Notes: a model not told the origin generated them from the sequence alone. A stretch of 64,000 nucleotides of DNA from Owenia fusiformis (GCA_903813345.2 CAIIXF020000009.1:2168001-2232000), one strand, 5' to 3'; counted from the stretch's first letter, positions 33,851 to 46,141 are shown. Numbers and translations are program-made.

Positions 33851-36800
33851 TAATGAGCCACTGGATGATAGAGTTGCTCAACTACAGAGGCTAGAAGGAA
33901 GTATTTGAAATTATATAAAGAAGCGTTATCAACTCTTGAAAATAGTAGCTCAATTTAAATAAAATAAAGTAGAATATAAGTTTTTGGAGCTGAAAAAAAT
34001 CTTATTTTAGATTTTTTTATTTCTATTTCCCACTTAATACAACACAAAAACTACTTTTAGATTAACCTATTTAAACAAAAATGTCTGATACTGGGGTTTT
34101 AGTTAACCAGTCTTATAGGGGCGAGTTGACTTCAAAGGGGTCTGAGTTGAAATTTAGCTATTTTTACCTAATACGATTTGTTATATTTCTCTATGCAAGG
34201 GATATACTTAATCAAAAAATAGGAGTCAAAATCTTTTAACACTAAGACACTCTGACACTATGGTCTAATCAATAAGATTGTCATTTCATCAATTTTTACA
34301 ATCCCTTTACTCTGCCTTAATTTCCTGTTTCTTAAGAATCAGGATTGAGTTGATTAATATAAGAAAAAGGCCCCTTGGAGAAATAGTTTTGAGGATTCAG
34401 AAATTGAGAATAAGAGTGAACTTTGCTAGGAATGATATAAACAGAGAAATGCAGTTTGGAATTCTGTAAATTCTGATGCAAAAGGAAGTGAATCTTCATA
34501 ATTTTTGTAAGGAAAAAGCATGGAGAGGCATGATGGCTGAAAATTCAGTTGAGATTCAAAGGAGATTGCCAAAGGAGATATTCAATAACTCCCAGGTGCA
34601 ATAAATAAACATGCCTTTTCTGGAGGATGTCACCATTGATGTCAAATGACAAAAAGCATTAAATAAGATAACAAAAACCCTTTATCACTGTTCCACAGCT
34701 GGATGACTCTAACAGCAGTTAGCTTCATTCAAGATGGTTGCCGAGATTCTTTCGTTTTTGATAAACCTCCGATTTCAAAAATTTTTACATGAACACAGCA
34801 AGAAAAAGAAAACATCTAAGAGTACACCACCAGGGAAAACAAACCCAAACTATCCCAAATCATGATCTAATGTGAAGAAACCAAACAATGTACTTTTAGC
34901 ACAAATCAACTTTTTTTTACATTTGATAATATCTTCATGTTCTCCAAGTGAAAAACACTGATGACTAAAGAGATTACCCAATCAAAAACAGCAGGATAGT
35001 CACTTCTTTATTTGCCAAATTCCAGTCAAAATAGACAAAAGTGAGAAATATGAAGCTCATACACATGAAGTCCATACTCCAAATTATATAGAAATTGCCA
35101 TAATTGATACATGTCAGTCAAATATTTTTGAGAAAATTAGCAAAATGGACATTGATCCATGATTTTTGTTATCTTCAGATCATAGTCAATCTCAAGAGTA
35201 CTCAAGCCTTCATGAAGGAGATGGTAGTACTACAAGAAAAAAACATCTGTGTCTGCTATATAGCCTTCAATTAAAGTTGCACTGTGATTTAATATTTTTA
35301 CTAAAAACTCAGCGAAACAAGGAGGATTACATTTAAATGGACAATTATATATAAAGTGAAGAACTGACCTGTATGATAACCTCAATAATAGGTCCTCTGT
35401 GGTATTTTCTGAGATTAATGATGACAAATATGGAAAAACATAGTCGCATTTGATTTCTGGGCAACATGTGTTTCTACCTTTATAATCTCATAGATTAATG
35501 GTTGATAAAGTCATATTACAACAGACATGTTGTCTTAAATAAGGGCTATCAAGAAATCAATTTGGAAATGTTTTCTAATATTGGAGATTCGTGGTTACCC
35601 ATTGATAAATAGATTATTAATGGTATTGAGAATTCTAGTTGTTTCAACACCATTAATGGTTCTTTGACAGATAAATAAAGAGATTTGGTTGATATTACAG
35701 ATTTATTATCCTACTGTTTTTATTCAGACTAATCACATATGCCTCAGAATTCCATTTTTATAGTTTCAGAATAACTGCAGTATTTCCTGCCTCTGAAAAG
35801 ACCTTGGAAGAAGATATAACGATTATTCTATATAAGGTTCAGGATATTGGGATTATCCTGAGGTCAATATTATCTGCCCCAGGTCTGGAGGTATTTTTGG
35901 AAGATATCAACTAAATCTAAATCTGAATATTGTAAACCGACTATAGGATAAACTGTTTATCCTATGCTATTGTGTTCTTTACATTTATTCAGAGCTAATA
36001 TTTTCTTGAGTGTTTGTAAATTATTTTGTGATTGTCTTAAATTCTCATAGCTTCTTCATAAAAAGGAGCAAGGTTTTATAATTCTGTACTAGCATTTTCC
36101 CATTTTTGTTATTTCCAGAAAATATTTATTTTATCCAAATTTTATTTTGCCAAAATCAATTTTTCAATTTTTGATTTTCCAATTTTATATGCCCACTCAG
36201 CTGGGAGTAAATTACATCCTACCAACTGTTGTAAATCCTTTTCAAAAAGAATATACCAGCATGATAAATGTTTCAGTTCAAATGTAAATACCAGGTCTTC
36301 GTTGCTTTTTCAATGAAACAAATTCAAGATGAAGTTAATAGACAGATTGTCAATATGCCTCTCAATAATGCAATAAGAAAATCAATTTGTTCATTCTCAA
36401 GATTTTTTTAAATAAGTAATGATTACCATCTAATGACATTTTAAACCTCTTCTGTCATCTAACACACATTCAGTCCATATGAGATTACATCAACGGAAAA
36501 TCTAAGATATTACCCTTTCACACTATTTGATGCTTTCCCGGAAATCAAAAATCAATAGCGTCCATATATTTCCTTGCTTTGTGTTCAAAATAAATGTACC
36601 ACAAGAAATAAAGTATACAATTATTGAACATATAAACTTGCTGAATAATAATGAAATTAATGATTTGGCGTTGAGTTTGAAATTCTTTGAAAATCAGTAA
36701 TTTAAGTTAAGGAGTGAGTGCATTTTTACATAGGTCTATAGAGAACCCATACGGCCCAACGCATGTTCGGAAACCTGATGGTCGGAAAATACAAAGTTGT

Positions 36801-37279
36801 AGTTGTTTTCTGGGGTAATGAATCCATGATCTTCATTTGTACTCTTACTTAAATATAAGTACAGTTTGAATTTTTTTATATATGTAATAGATTAACTGTC
36901 TGAAATCCATGATGCTCTGAGTTTAAGAAAAAAAGAGACATGTTTTCAAATTTCATGCCAAATTTTCAAGAAAGGCCAAATGACTTAAAGAGTCATTTAA
37001 AAATCGCTCGTACAATTCTCCCTCATTTTCAAGGTCTACCCTTTCTTGGATTTTATCCAAACATACTGTAAACATTTATTTCAGTAACCTGCTCACAAAT
37101 TTTGTCATATTGAAAATTCTGATATCATAGGGTTCCTGGAGATTGATGAAGAGAAACCTGGGAACAATAGTCATTATCGATTATTTCCTCCATAAAAACA
37201 ACGATCATGAAAGAGTTATGGGAAAATTCTTTGATTATAAGACAATCGGAAGATGTAAATAGTAAATCCCCTTTGCTAA

Positions 37280-37442
37280 AGTTGTCTATTTTCTCATGCC
37301 TTTTGTGTTATTTCTCTTTAGAATTTCAATGAAATATCTGAATTTTTGACAATTTTTACAATTTTGAGTATTGACTTCTTGCATATTCACTTTATTTCTT
37401 GCTAGTCCTATTAGATTCTACTTAATTTTGTATCATAAAATA
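37280..37442 (+). repeat. Family P repeat, diverged + copy
   Basis: It contains ttctcatgccttttgtgtta, gaatttcaatgaaatatctg, cacttttatt-like and tttgtatcataaaat. Recognisable by order of words but well diverged. Confidence 0.5.
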
Positions 37443-37568
37443 TGATTCAGTTATACTTTGTTGCTAAGTGTTTCTAGGTAGGATGGTAACCTATTATTCC
37501 CATGATTCGCAGAGAGAGGTCGATCAGTCATGATTCTTTTTTTCTGTTTGATTTTAAAGGCCAGTTTT

Positions 37569-37602
37569 CTCCTCCAGGAGATGGTAAGGTATCCTGGAGG
37601 AG
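37569..37602. other. Perfect 11-bp hairpin
   Basis: CTCCTCCAGGA and TCCTGGAGGAG are exact inverse copies separated by a 12-base loop. Isolated in otherwise AT-rich DNA. Confidence 0.7.
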
Positions 37603-38019
37603 CCCATAAAGTATCATTAAGAATATAACTTAGTTGTGGCACTACGTAGCTTCAAGATCTAGAATGAAGATTGACCCAATTCTATGCTTTAATCTTATTT
37701 CTTCCCAGTGAATAAGTAAGAAGTGATGAGTATCGAGATGGGACTTAATTACTATTCTGAAAAGTACATGCAATAAGACACTTCTCTCAAGGTGAACAAA
37801 ACGTACATATCATCAGATTGTTGAAATCCTGGTGAAAGTTCCTTATTCTTGGAATTCATCTGCTAAATTGTGTTAAAATAACCGCAATCAGCATTATGCT
37901 AAATATTGTAATCAGCGAATAGGACAATACTAAGTGAATTCTTATGTTGCTTGATAACCTAAAAACCTTGTTGATAAATCTGGTTATCAGTTTACTGCAT
38001 AGCTACAATATTATATTAT

Positions 38020-39560
38020 ACCCATAGGTTAGTCTGTTGCATAGCTACAATATTATATTATACCCATAGGTTAGTCTGTTGCATAGCTACAATATTATAT
38101 TATACCCATAGGTTAGTCTGTTGCATAGCTTCAATATTATATTATACCCAGTTGTCAGTCTGTTGCATAGCTACAATAATATATACCCAGTTGTTGCAAA
38201 GATAAAATAAAATACACCTAAAAATATACCAATGGGTTAGTCTGTTGCATAGCTACAATATTATATTATACCCATAGGTTAGTCTGTTACATAGCTACGA
38301 TATTATATTATACCCAGGTGTTAGTCTGTTGCATAGCTTAATATTATATTATACCCAGGTGTTAGTCTGTTGCATAGCTACAATAACATGTGCCCAGTTG
38401 TTGCAAAGATAAAATAAAATACACCTAAAAATATACCAATAGGTTAGTCTGTTGCATAGCTACAATATTATATTATACCCAGGTGTTAGTCTGTTGCATA
38501 GCTACAATATTAAATTATACCCAGTTGTTAGTCTGTTACATAGCTACAATATTATATTATACCTAGTTGTCAGTCTGTTGCATAGCTACAATATTATATT
38601 ATACCCAGGTGTTAGTCTGTTGCATAGCTACAATATTATATTATACCCAGGTGTTAGTCTGTTACATAGCTACAATATTATATTATACCTAGTTGTCAGT
38701 CTGTTGCATAGCTACAATATTAAATTATACCCAGGTGTTAGTCTGTTGCATAGCTACAATATTATATTATACCTAGTTGTCAGTCTGTTGCATAGCTACA
38801 ATATTAAATTATACCCAGGTGTTAGTCTGTTGCATAGCTACAATATTATATTATACCTAGTTGTCAGTCTGTTGCATAGCTACAATATTATATTATACCC
38901 AGGTGTTAGTCTGTTGCATAGCTACAATATTATATTATACCTAGTTGTCAGTCTGTTGCATAGCTACAATATTATATTATACCTAGTTGTCAGTCTGTTG
39001 CATAGCTACAATATTATATTATACCCAGTTGTTAGTCTGTTGCATAGCTACAATATTAATTTATACCCAGTTGTTAGTCTGTTGCATAGCTACAATATTA
39101 TATTATACCTAGTTGTCAGTCTGTTGCATAGCTACAATATTATATTATACCTAGTTGTCAGTCTGTTGCATAGCTACAATATTATATTATACCCAATTGT
39201 CAGTCTGTTGCATAGCTACAATATTATATTATACCCACTTGTCAGTCTGTTGCATAGCTACAATATTATATTGTACCCAGGTATTAGTCTGTTGCATAGC
39301 TACAATAACGTGAACCAAGTTGTTAGTTTGTTGCAAAGATATAATAAAATATACCTAGTTGTCAGTCTATTGCATAGCTGCAACAAAATATAACCAATGT
39401 AGAAAATTACAATTAAATATACCTCATCAGTCCATTGCAAAGCTACATAAAAATGTATTCAGTTGTTAGTATGTTGCAGATATCATGAAATATAGTCATC
39501 AGTCTATTATAAGCCACATGGAAATATAACAAATTGACAAAAAATATACTCAGTTGTCAG
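38020..39560 (+). repeat. 42-bp minisatellite, tgttgcatagctacaatatt
   Basis: More than thirty units of tctgttgcatagctacaata plus ttatattatacccaggtgttag. The spacing is 42 bases in the regular core (e.g. 38574, 38616). A larger ~210-230 bp block ending in ataaaataaaatacacctaa is duplicated (about 38195 and 38405). The edges beyond 39290 decay. Because 42 is a multiple of three, a 313-codon frame (38452-39393) stays open with no ATG start, giving a 14-residue repeat LLHSYNIILYPGVS. It is a by-product. Confidence 0.94.
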
Positions 39561-40372
39561 TCTGTTGCCATTAGCTACACATGATAAAAAGGTTTTTATG
39601 ATGCTATTATCATATTTTAATCAAAGATATGGATAAGTAAGGTCATTGAACTCATTGTAGGAGGTTCTCCAATTCTGTACTTGATGTCACGCTGAGTAAA
39701 CCGAGTGGGATTAGGATTTAATGACTGTAGCAATCGTCTTCGAAGATAACACATTGATTTATATTTGCCAACGTAATTTTAGTGAAAAATTTCTTTGACA
39801 AATACAGGATATCCCTCACTTTGAATCTAAAATGGATTTTTTTATTTGTGATTATTGTTGGTTTTGAAAAGGTTGAGACACAAATTTTGAATTCAATAAC
39901 TATTGATACTGCAAGCTACACATCTTTTTTGTCAGCTAAATCCAATAAGTATTTCGATTGGTCATTCATTTGCGTCACTCTACTGTAGAGCCATTGAAAT
40001 CATCATTCCCCTGAAACTACGAGCTCCTGAAAATAAATTCACAATCAGCTGATACTGAAATTGCAAAATTGAATGAAAAGTAAAATAAATGAATTAAGCA
40101 ATTAATTATATCCATAGACATATAGGGAACACACAAGAATATGTGAATATGTAAATTCTAGGGAATTATAGACAGAAGTAGAGTTGAATTATGTGACTGG
40201 ATAGAAAATTTATTCAAGAGCAGTTCTGACCCTCTCTGTTGACAGATAATCAATTTATTTGGTATAATCACAAATCTTTTCATAATGTCATTGACCCGTT
40301 ATTGTTGTAGTTTTAAATAATAATTAATAACAAAAACATAATTGACAATTTTAATGGATGTTCAGGGGTTTA
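39561..40372. other. Anonymous stretch
   Basis: Nothing recognised. Confidence 0.4.
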
Positions 40373-40470
40373 GCAGCAGGCAACAGGCAATTTTCACCAG
40401 TTGTTTAATTTATGATTTCCATTGATTTTGCCTGTTTTCATTTATTTAGCCTGTTGTGATGGAGCGTCAT
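40373..40470 (+). mobile_element. Truncated relative of the 17220-17382 element
   Basis: It starts caggggtttagcagcaggca and has tgatttccattgattttgcc and catttatttagcctgttgtg, as in the earlier copy. The right terminus is missing where another element begins. Confidence 0.75.
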
Positions 40471-40473
40471 TAT

Positions 40474-41001
40474 ATGTAACAAAATGGATGAATTTCCTGG
40501 ATGCGAATTTTTCGTTTTTCTAGTTGAAAGCCCATGAACTTACCTATGAGTCATGTTGCGGATTATCATTTGGCACAAAGTTACACAATATAATCTAGCT
40601 TTTAGAGATGCTTTTGGTTTGGAATTTGATTTTTAAATATAACCACCTTGCCGCGCCAGTTCTAGGGGTTTTAGTGCTATATTAGAAGGCATTCATTTTA
40701 CTACTCATTTGACCTGAGCAATATGTGACGTCAAATAGGTGGTCAAGAATGCATTTCAGACCTGCAATTTTCCCTGGGAAATTAGATATCGTTCAGTGCG
40801 TAAATGGACTTTCATCAATGTAACAAAAGCGAGGGGCTAAATATATGAATTGCAATTCCAAATCGAAGAAACTTATTAAAACTAGATTATATTTTCGAGC
40901 TTTGTGCCAATTAATTATAATCTGCAATTTGACTTATAAGTAGGTTTAAATCGAGAAAACAAAAAAACTCGTAACCAGGAAGTTCATCCATTTTGTTACA
41001 T
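40474..41001. mobile_element. 528-bp element with ~130-bp imperfect inverted arms
   Basis: The left arm starts atgtaacaaaatggatgaat and goes on through gcccatgaacttacctatga, ggcacaaagttacacaat and ataatctagctttta. The right arm is its inverse, ending tcatccattttgttacat. The centre contains gtgacgtcaaatag. No target duplication could be assigned. Confidence 0.85.
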
Positions 41002-41489
41002 TGACAATCCGTCAAAGTAACTAGTTGTGGAACAGTAATTAGATAAAGAGGAAATTAAGAAATTTGGAGAATAAGAAGATTTGTCAGTGAATTCTACAAA
41101 ATCCAGAGTGAATAATCCGAATATCATTGATGATTCAAGAGAGTACTTAAATATGAACTAAATGTCTGACAAAGGGAGGGTAGTACCCTTTTCAAGATCA
41201 TAAATGAGAGCTTCCTCTAGAGGCCTTAGAGGCTAGAAACGTTTTTAGGAGGCAAACTCTTGAACAGGGTGCCCCCCCTCCCTGTCCATTTAAACCATTT
41301 AGGTCAATAACTGTCTCTCAGGGACGCCTCCGCAATATTTATTGTGAGACATATTATAATATTTAATTATAAGCCCTATTGATTCTTCGATAATTTCTTA
41401 CTAATTATTTATTTAATACACACCTATTTCTGTTATATTTATAGGTAGATTATTCCAATTATAGGGAATTATTCCATGTTAATATACTA
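41002..41489. other. Anonymous stretch
   Basis: Nothing recognised apart from a short C-rich tract near 41273. Confidence 0.4.
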
Positions 41490-41654
41490 CAGGGTGACCC
41501 CAAAAAAATGCAACCCTCTATTTTTTCAATATTTTTCTTCAATGGAGGTTAATTGCTCTGAAATTTGGCACACAAGGACTTCATTCAGAGCAATTTACCT
41601 CCATTTAAGAAAAATATAGAAGAAATGGAGGGTTGCATTTTTCGGGTCACCCTG
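41490..41654. mobile_element. 165-bp Tc1/mariner-type MITE flanked by TA
   Basis: The ends are CAGGGTGACCCCAAAAAAAT and its near inverse ATTTTTCGGGTCACCCTG, flanked by TA on both sides. The inner arms continue (gcaaccctc / gagggttgc; aatggaggtaaattgctctg paired), so the whole element folds. TA duplication and the short fully palindromic layout fit mariner-derived MITEs. Confidence 0.9.
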
Positions 41655-41668
41655 TATATTCTATATGA

Positions 41669-41835
41669 TAGAAACCTGTATATCAGAACACCTCGCAATG
41701 TGAACATTCTTTTCTGTCCCAAATTTGTTGTCTCTCATTGACCTATATATTGCAAAAAACTTGAAATGTGAACACCTGCTAAACTGAACACTTTTGGTTG
41801 GTCTCGAAGTTGTTTGGATGAGCTTGATTTCACAT
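41669..41835. mobile_element. ACAGT-family copy, right end lost
   Basis: It starts tagaaacctgtatatcagaa and carries gaacacctcgcaatgtgaac, gtgaacacctgctaaactga and acacttttggttgg. It lacks the ACTGTA terminus and runs into a family R fragment. Confidence 0.7.
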
Positions 41836-41839
41836 TGAC

Positions 41840-41945
41840 CCCACATCACTTAAAACGTGCTTAAAATGCTGAAAAACTACATGATTTTAAAATGATTTTT
41901 GGCCAGGGGAGGGCAATGGTTGGGTGTCCAAGCAAACCTTGGCCT
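41840..41945 (+). repeat. Family R repeat, 3' part
   Basis: It contains aacgtgcttaaaatgctgaa, aactacatgattttaaaatg and atttttggccaggggagggc. The left half is missing where it abuts an ACAGT-family copy. Confidence 0.55.
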
Positions 41946-42249
41946 GATTGCTCTCACATGAATCTGAAATAGTTGTTCTCGTTCTTGGCAATATCATTAT
42001 AAGCTATCCTGACTTGATTCCAAGAGAGACTACCTTTTTGCTAGATTCACTCGACAATTAGTATTTTATATTCTCTAATTTCTATCACATGCGTGTCATT
42101 ATTAACCAACAGTTGTCTTTTCTGGAAACATATTGCTACAAATTACTCAATAATGAGCTCTTCAAATTGGAGATAATTCTACATCAATAGCCTAATGACT
42201 TGGCTCTAGTTCTTAAAATTTCCCCATTGGATGATGTATAATTCAATGA

Positions 42250-42905
42250 TTTTTTTCTCATTGGAATTTGAACAATCGGCTAATTTCTCATATTTTCATA
42301 CATTTTGGTATATACGCATCGTACTTGTATGCTCAATTCCTTGCGGATTCCACTCTTTTCTGAGATGTTTACCGAGAAATTATTAGATTTTTTAAGGGTA
42401 CTGTACAAAATGACATTGCGGATGCACTTCTATAATTGGGATATGTTTTAAGTTCAGTGTAGCATGCAATATGATCGCTACGACAATACGTTAGAAAAGA
42501 TTTTCGATGCTCATGTTTAAAGTGCAAAATAAAGTCAGAAAGAGTGGAATTAGCAAGGAATAAAGTTAGTAGACTTATAGTTCATATTCCAAATTGTATA
42601 GAAATGCCAAAAAAATAAACATTTCATTCAAATTTTACAGAGAAATATGCGAAAAATGAACAATTAGAGGGCAATTATTGGCGTAGGATCTGCAATTCCT
42701 CCTGGGGATATATTCTCTAAAACCAAACAGCTCATTGTCTTATTCCCCTGCACTTTAAAAACATGTTCGGTATTTTTATAAATCACAAAAAGTATGGGGA
42801 AATGGAATTGACAATGAGTAAGTTATACACCTTGGGTTTTATAGAAATGCCGGGAAAAGACATAGATTTAATCAAATCTTGGAGAGAAATATGAAAAATG
42901 TATGG
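42250..42905. repeat. Cluster of three family P copies, head to head
   Basis: A partial + copy (about 42250-42365) faces two - copies (about 42515-42665 and 42765-42905). The - copies share gaattagcaaggaataaagt or gaattgacaatgagtaagtt, then tagaaatgcc, then aaattttacagagaaatatg or aaatcttggagagaaatatg. The second and third look like a local duplication. A 60-codon frame at 42898-43080 follows and is not recognised. Confidence 0.65.
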
Positions 42906-43155
42906 ATGTAGAAATAAAGTTGAGGAGAGAGTTTATCTGCCCCACTGGGGACAATTAGCAACTGAGCTGATCAAGGGAAGACACACGAAAATAGATTTGT
43001 TGCACCTGCGTTTAAAAACATATCGATTACATTTAGGCAAGACAAGCTGCTATTTGTTTAACAAGAACTTAGAATTCTAGCATCAGGTCACTGTAATCCC
43101 CCCCCCACTATCTATTTACCTAATTGTAGAGTTGAAGTATAAAAGAGGGTATTAC

Positions 43156-43202
43156 CCAGAATTCAAAGATGACATGAACATAGGTTCATCTTTGAATTCT
43201 GG
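43156..43202. other. Hairpin with perfect 17-bp stem
   Basis: CCAGAATTCAAAGATGA (43156-43172) and TCATCTTTGAATTCTGG (43186-43202) are exact inverse copies with a 13-base loop. Weaker pairing (aaaagaggg with ccccc(ttt)) extends to about 43140-43220, giving a stem of pre-miRNA size, about 1.4 kb upstream of the first PDE11-like exon. Confidence 0.8.
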
Positions 43203-43239
43203 ATTTAATTTCCCCCTTTACAAATTATTTATAAAATGT

Positions 43240-43445
43240 GTAGAAAGGATTAGGGCTCAGTAACAATGTATCATGAAATATACAATTGGTTTCAACCTAT
43301 GTAAGGAGCTCTGAAATCGATGCAGGGGTTCCATACTTTCTATAAGCAGTCAAACAAAAATGAAATATACCATTAGTTTCAAACCGTGTAAGGAGCTTTG
43401 TAATCGATGTAGGGGTTCCATACTTTCTATAAACAGTCAAACCAA
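43240..43445 (+). repeat. ~100-bp direct duplication
   Basis: Two tandem copies of a segment containing gaaatataccattagtttca, gtaaggagctttgtaatcga and aggggttccatactttctat, differing by a few substitutions. Confidence 0.85.
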
Positions 43446-44570
43446 TTAAAAACATACATTTTAATTAGAAATTATGATTAAAAGGGAATTTTTGTATGAC
43501 CACTGAGAAAGTGAATTTGATACAGTCGCGTAATATTTATTTGTTTTACTCAGTGATGTTTCATAATAATTAACTATAATCTAAGCTAATTTTTTTAGAA
43601 TTAAAATCTTGCTCGCAGGCAGGAAATCATGAACAAAAATGCAGCCTTAAACAAAGACAGTTTTGGTAAAAGCAACCAGAGAGAGTGGTCTCCTGCTAAA
43701 TAAAACTTGTATTAGATTTCCCTATAGGTCGAAATGACATTTCGTAACAAAGAGTATAAATTAAGTTTTCTAGGAATCTGCAATGTTTACACTGCTTGTG
43801 AAATAAAAAAAACATGTACAGTTTGGAACAAAAATAATGACACATGGATTTGCTGAAGTGAGGATTTCCCATGTTAAAAATAAGAGAATTTTCAAGAGGC
43901 TTATACATCAGTGGATGAGAGTATACAAAATGTAAAATATACAAATTTTAAGGGATATGTATCTAGACAATATTTGAGACTATAAGGCTTTCAAAACACC
44001 ATGGTTTGGATATGGTGATAGAAAATCCACCTGTCATTTATTTTGGACCAAACTGTAGCCTCCTTAATTCTGTTAACACTCAAATGTCAACTTGAACTCA
44101 GCTGATCTAGCAAATAATCAAGATCTATATACAAGATCTCATCAAATCATTTGTAAAATGTAATTACTCAAACATTTGTACAATAAGGGTTCTAAGTATT
44201 ACTAGCTGTGATATTTGTATTTATTAGTAAGCTCGTGTTGCGTACCAGCTTGAGATTTGGGATTTTGAAAATATGTGGTCCAAAATGTATGAAAACCTAT
44301 TCCCACTTACTTGGAAATCTTGAAAATCTCAAAAATTAATGACCATATTTGAGCAGATTAGTCAGAATTTCAAAAGTTGAAAGAAAAAAATCCTCTAGGT
44401 ACTCTCAAAATGTACATGTATTATGAAAGTTTAAGTCAAATAGGTTTTGACACGAGACATGTGTCATGATATACATAGGACTTTCATGGTGGTTATGGTA
44501 CTTTATACCTGGTATATTGTCATGACCATATGCCTATAATATTATGGTTTATTATCTTGTGTATTTTCAG
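43446..44570. other. Anonymous stretch before the first PDE11-like exon
   Basis: Presumably intron. The upstream GAF-A exon ending in the DAYQ-type loop is not here. A - strand 82-codon frame is not recognised. Confidence 0.5.
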
Positions 44571-44732
44571 GATCACAGGTTTAATGATGAAGTTGACATC
44601 AAAACTGGGTACAAAACTCGCAGTATACTATGTATGCCAATCAAAGATGCCAATGGTGATGTCATCGGTGTCGCCCAAGCCATCAATAAAAACAGTCTTG
44701 TGGAGGAGCCATTTGATGAAAAGGATGAAAAG
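44571..44732 (+). CDS. Pde11: PDE11-like exon 1 of the window: second half of GAF-A
   Basis: The exon has 54 codons and is phase 0 at both ends. The acceptor is ...gtattttcag and the donor is AAG|gtatac. It begins [20 protein letters not shown] and continues with CMPI and [10 protein letters not shown]. The NK(X)nFX3DE motif typical of cyclic-nucleotide-binding GAF domains is complete: NK, then PFDEKDE. In family members this segment follows the NIxDAYQ loop, so an upstream exon ending at that point must exist; I could not find it in the preceding 44 kb. The exon sits in AT-rich intron sequence and is clearly richer in G+C than its flanks. GAF-A binds cGMP in PDE5 and PDE11 and acts as an allosteric module. 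Confidence 0.93.
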
Positions 44733-44814
44733 GTATACAATAGATATAATGGGTAGAGGGGGTTGGGGGCAGGAAATTGATGCAAACCCAAGCCTCCATT
44801 CCCCCTAATGGTTC

Positions 44815-44979
44815 CAGGGGTGGATCCAGGATTTTGTGTTAGGGGGGGGGGCGTGTGGTAATATTAACCGTGAGCGAATTAAAAAGAGTCAAATTTTGTA
44901 AAAAGCGATGAGCCAAAACATGAATTTTCCGACTTTTTAGGGGGTGGGCCCCCCATGCCCCCGTCTAGATCTGCTTGTG
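44815..44979. mobile_element. 165-bp element with 5-bp target duplication, CAGGGG...TG type
   Basis: The direct repeat GGTTC lies at 44810-44814 and 44980-44984. The left end is CAGGGGTGGATCCAGG. The right end is the degenerate inverse (tctagatctgcttgtg). The interior has a run of G and gggtgggccccccatgcccc. Same family as 50629-50940. It lies 82 bases inside the intron after exon 1. Confidence 0.85.
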
Positions 44980-44984
44980 GGTTC

Positions 44985-45979
44985 TACCTAATGTATATTT
45001 TCTCAGCATTGAATGGTCAGGTTATCTGTAAGCTGCTACTAGGAAAAGGGATGGGGGGGTGACATACAAGATATTGATCTAAATTTTATTTTATTAAGAC
45101 AAGTGCAATTAAATGTCTATATTTTTTCAAAGGAGAATGTTTCTTTAATTAGACCAATATATAGCAATGATAACTTTCCTTTTAAACAAATGTAATTTAC
45201 GTTTGGAAATACCTTCCTATATCTAGAATATTTTTATATATTCCCTAAACTGGAAAATGTGTATGTATGTGTAAGAAATGTATATTTATTCCCACGTTCT
45301 CAACTTTTTACAATCCCTACATAAACTGATAAAACTTAAATGTGAAATTACAACCCTCCCCATTTCAAAATTTTGACACTTTCCCTGAATTGAAAAAAAA
45401 GTGTATAATTTACTTCTCACAAATATTTTGACACATTCCCTATACTGGTTTTATACATGTCTGTATATCATCCATCATAGTAAAATGAAATAGAATGATG
45501 AATTGGTCATCAGACTCCCTTTATTATGATTTTCCTTCATGTTATATAGATCCCCTCAGGAAACACTGAACTATAAAATCTCTCCACATTATCAGAAATA
45601 GAACTTAGATTTTGTGTCATATCTCATGTATGATACTTGATATGATAAGTCGTTTCTATTGCATTTTGTTTTGAAATATATGGCAGTAGGTAACATTTGA
45701 AAGGGTATATGGAAATGTATATTATAGAAATGAGGCTCTGGAGAAATGTAACGAGACTGAATGACCATGTAATCATTTCTTGTCACATTTCCTGTCACAG
45801 ATGACGATAATATCCCGCCGCAGGGTTATTTTTCAGATTGCGGATGAACTGTTTATATACTGTACTCTTTGCTTAATAGAGTTATGCCACAGTCACAATT
45901 GACCTACAGCAAGATATAGATAGATATAGACATAGTCTAGGATACATCCCTAAGTTCTATTTTTACCTAAGTATCAATT
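44985..45979. other. Intron 1 remainder, AT-rich
   Basis: Degenerate repeats of ttttgacactttccctgaat-like words occur at 45240-45440 (five or so irregular units). Nothing else seen. Confidence 0.45.
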
Positions 45980-46115
45980 ATTATGTCATCATCAAAAGTA
46001 GTGACGTATTATTATAGGCTCCAACTTTTTTGTGGATGGTGTTCGATGGTTTGTGTTTGGTGGTCAACATCTGTAACAAATAGCAGGTGGTGACATATTG
46101 CATGTTTACTTGTAT
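45980..46115 (+). repeat. Family M repeat, copy 4, next to PDE11-like exon 2
   Basis: It begins attatgtcatcatcaaaagt and ends tagcaggtggtgacatattg. It lies 26 bases upstream of the exon at 46142-46231 and may supply part of the branch-point region. Confidence 0.78.
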
Positions 46116-46141
46116 TACTAGATTGTTATTGTTTATTTCAG

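Larger units (their letters stand above)
33851..38019. other. Long anonymous AT-rich stretch
   Basis: There are no convincing exons on either strand. A - strand 65-codon frame (35230-35427) and a nearby degenerate - strand frame around 36190-36310 may be the remains of an old coding element, but I cannot assign them. Decayed family P words occur at 35040-35130. A perfect 11-bp stem hairpin lies at 37569-37602. Confidence 0.45.

Noticed and set aside
35230-35427. 65-codon - strand frame, suspected old transposon protein
   Set aside because: No motif could be assigned and the neighbouring frames are broken; left as unrecognised.
38452-39393. 313-codon open frame, longest in the window
   Set aside because: It is entirely a 42-bp tandem repeat, has no ATG, and no flanking coding or promoter signal.
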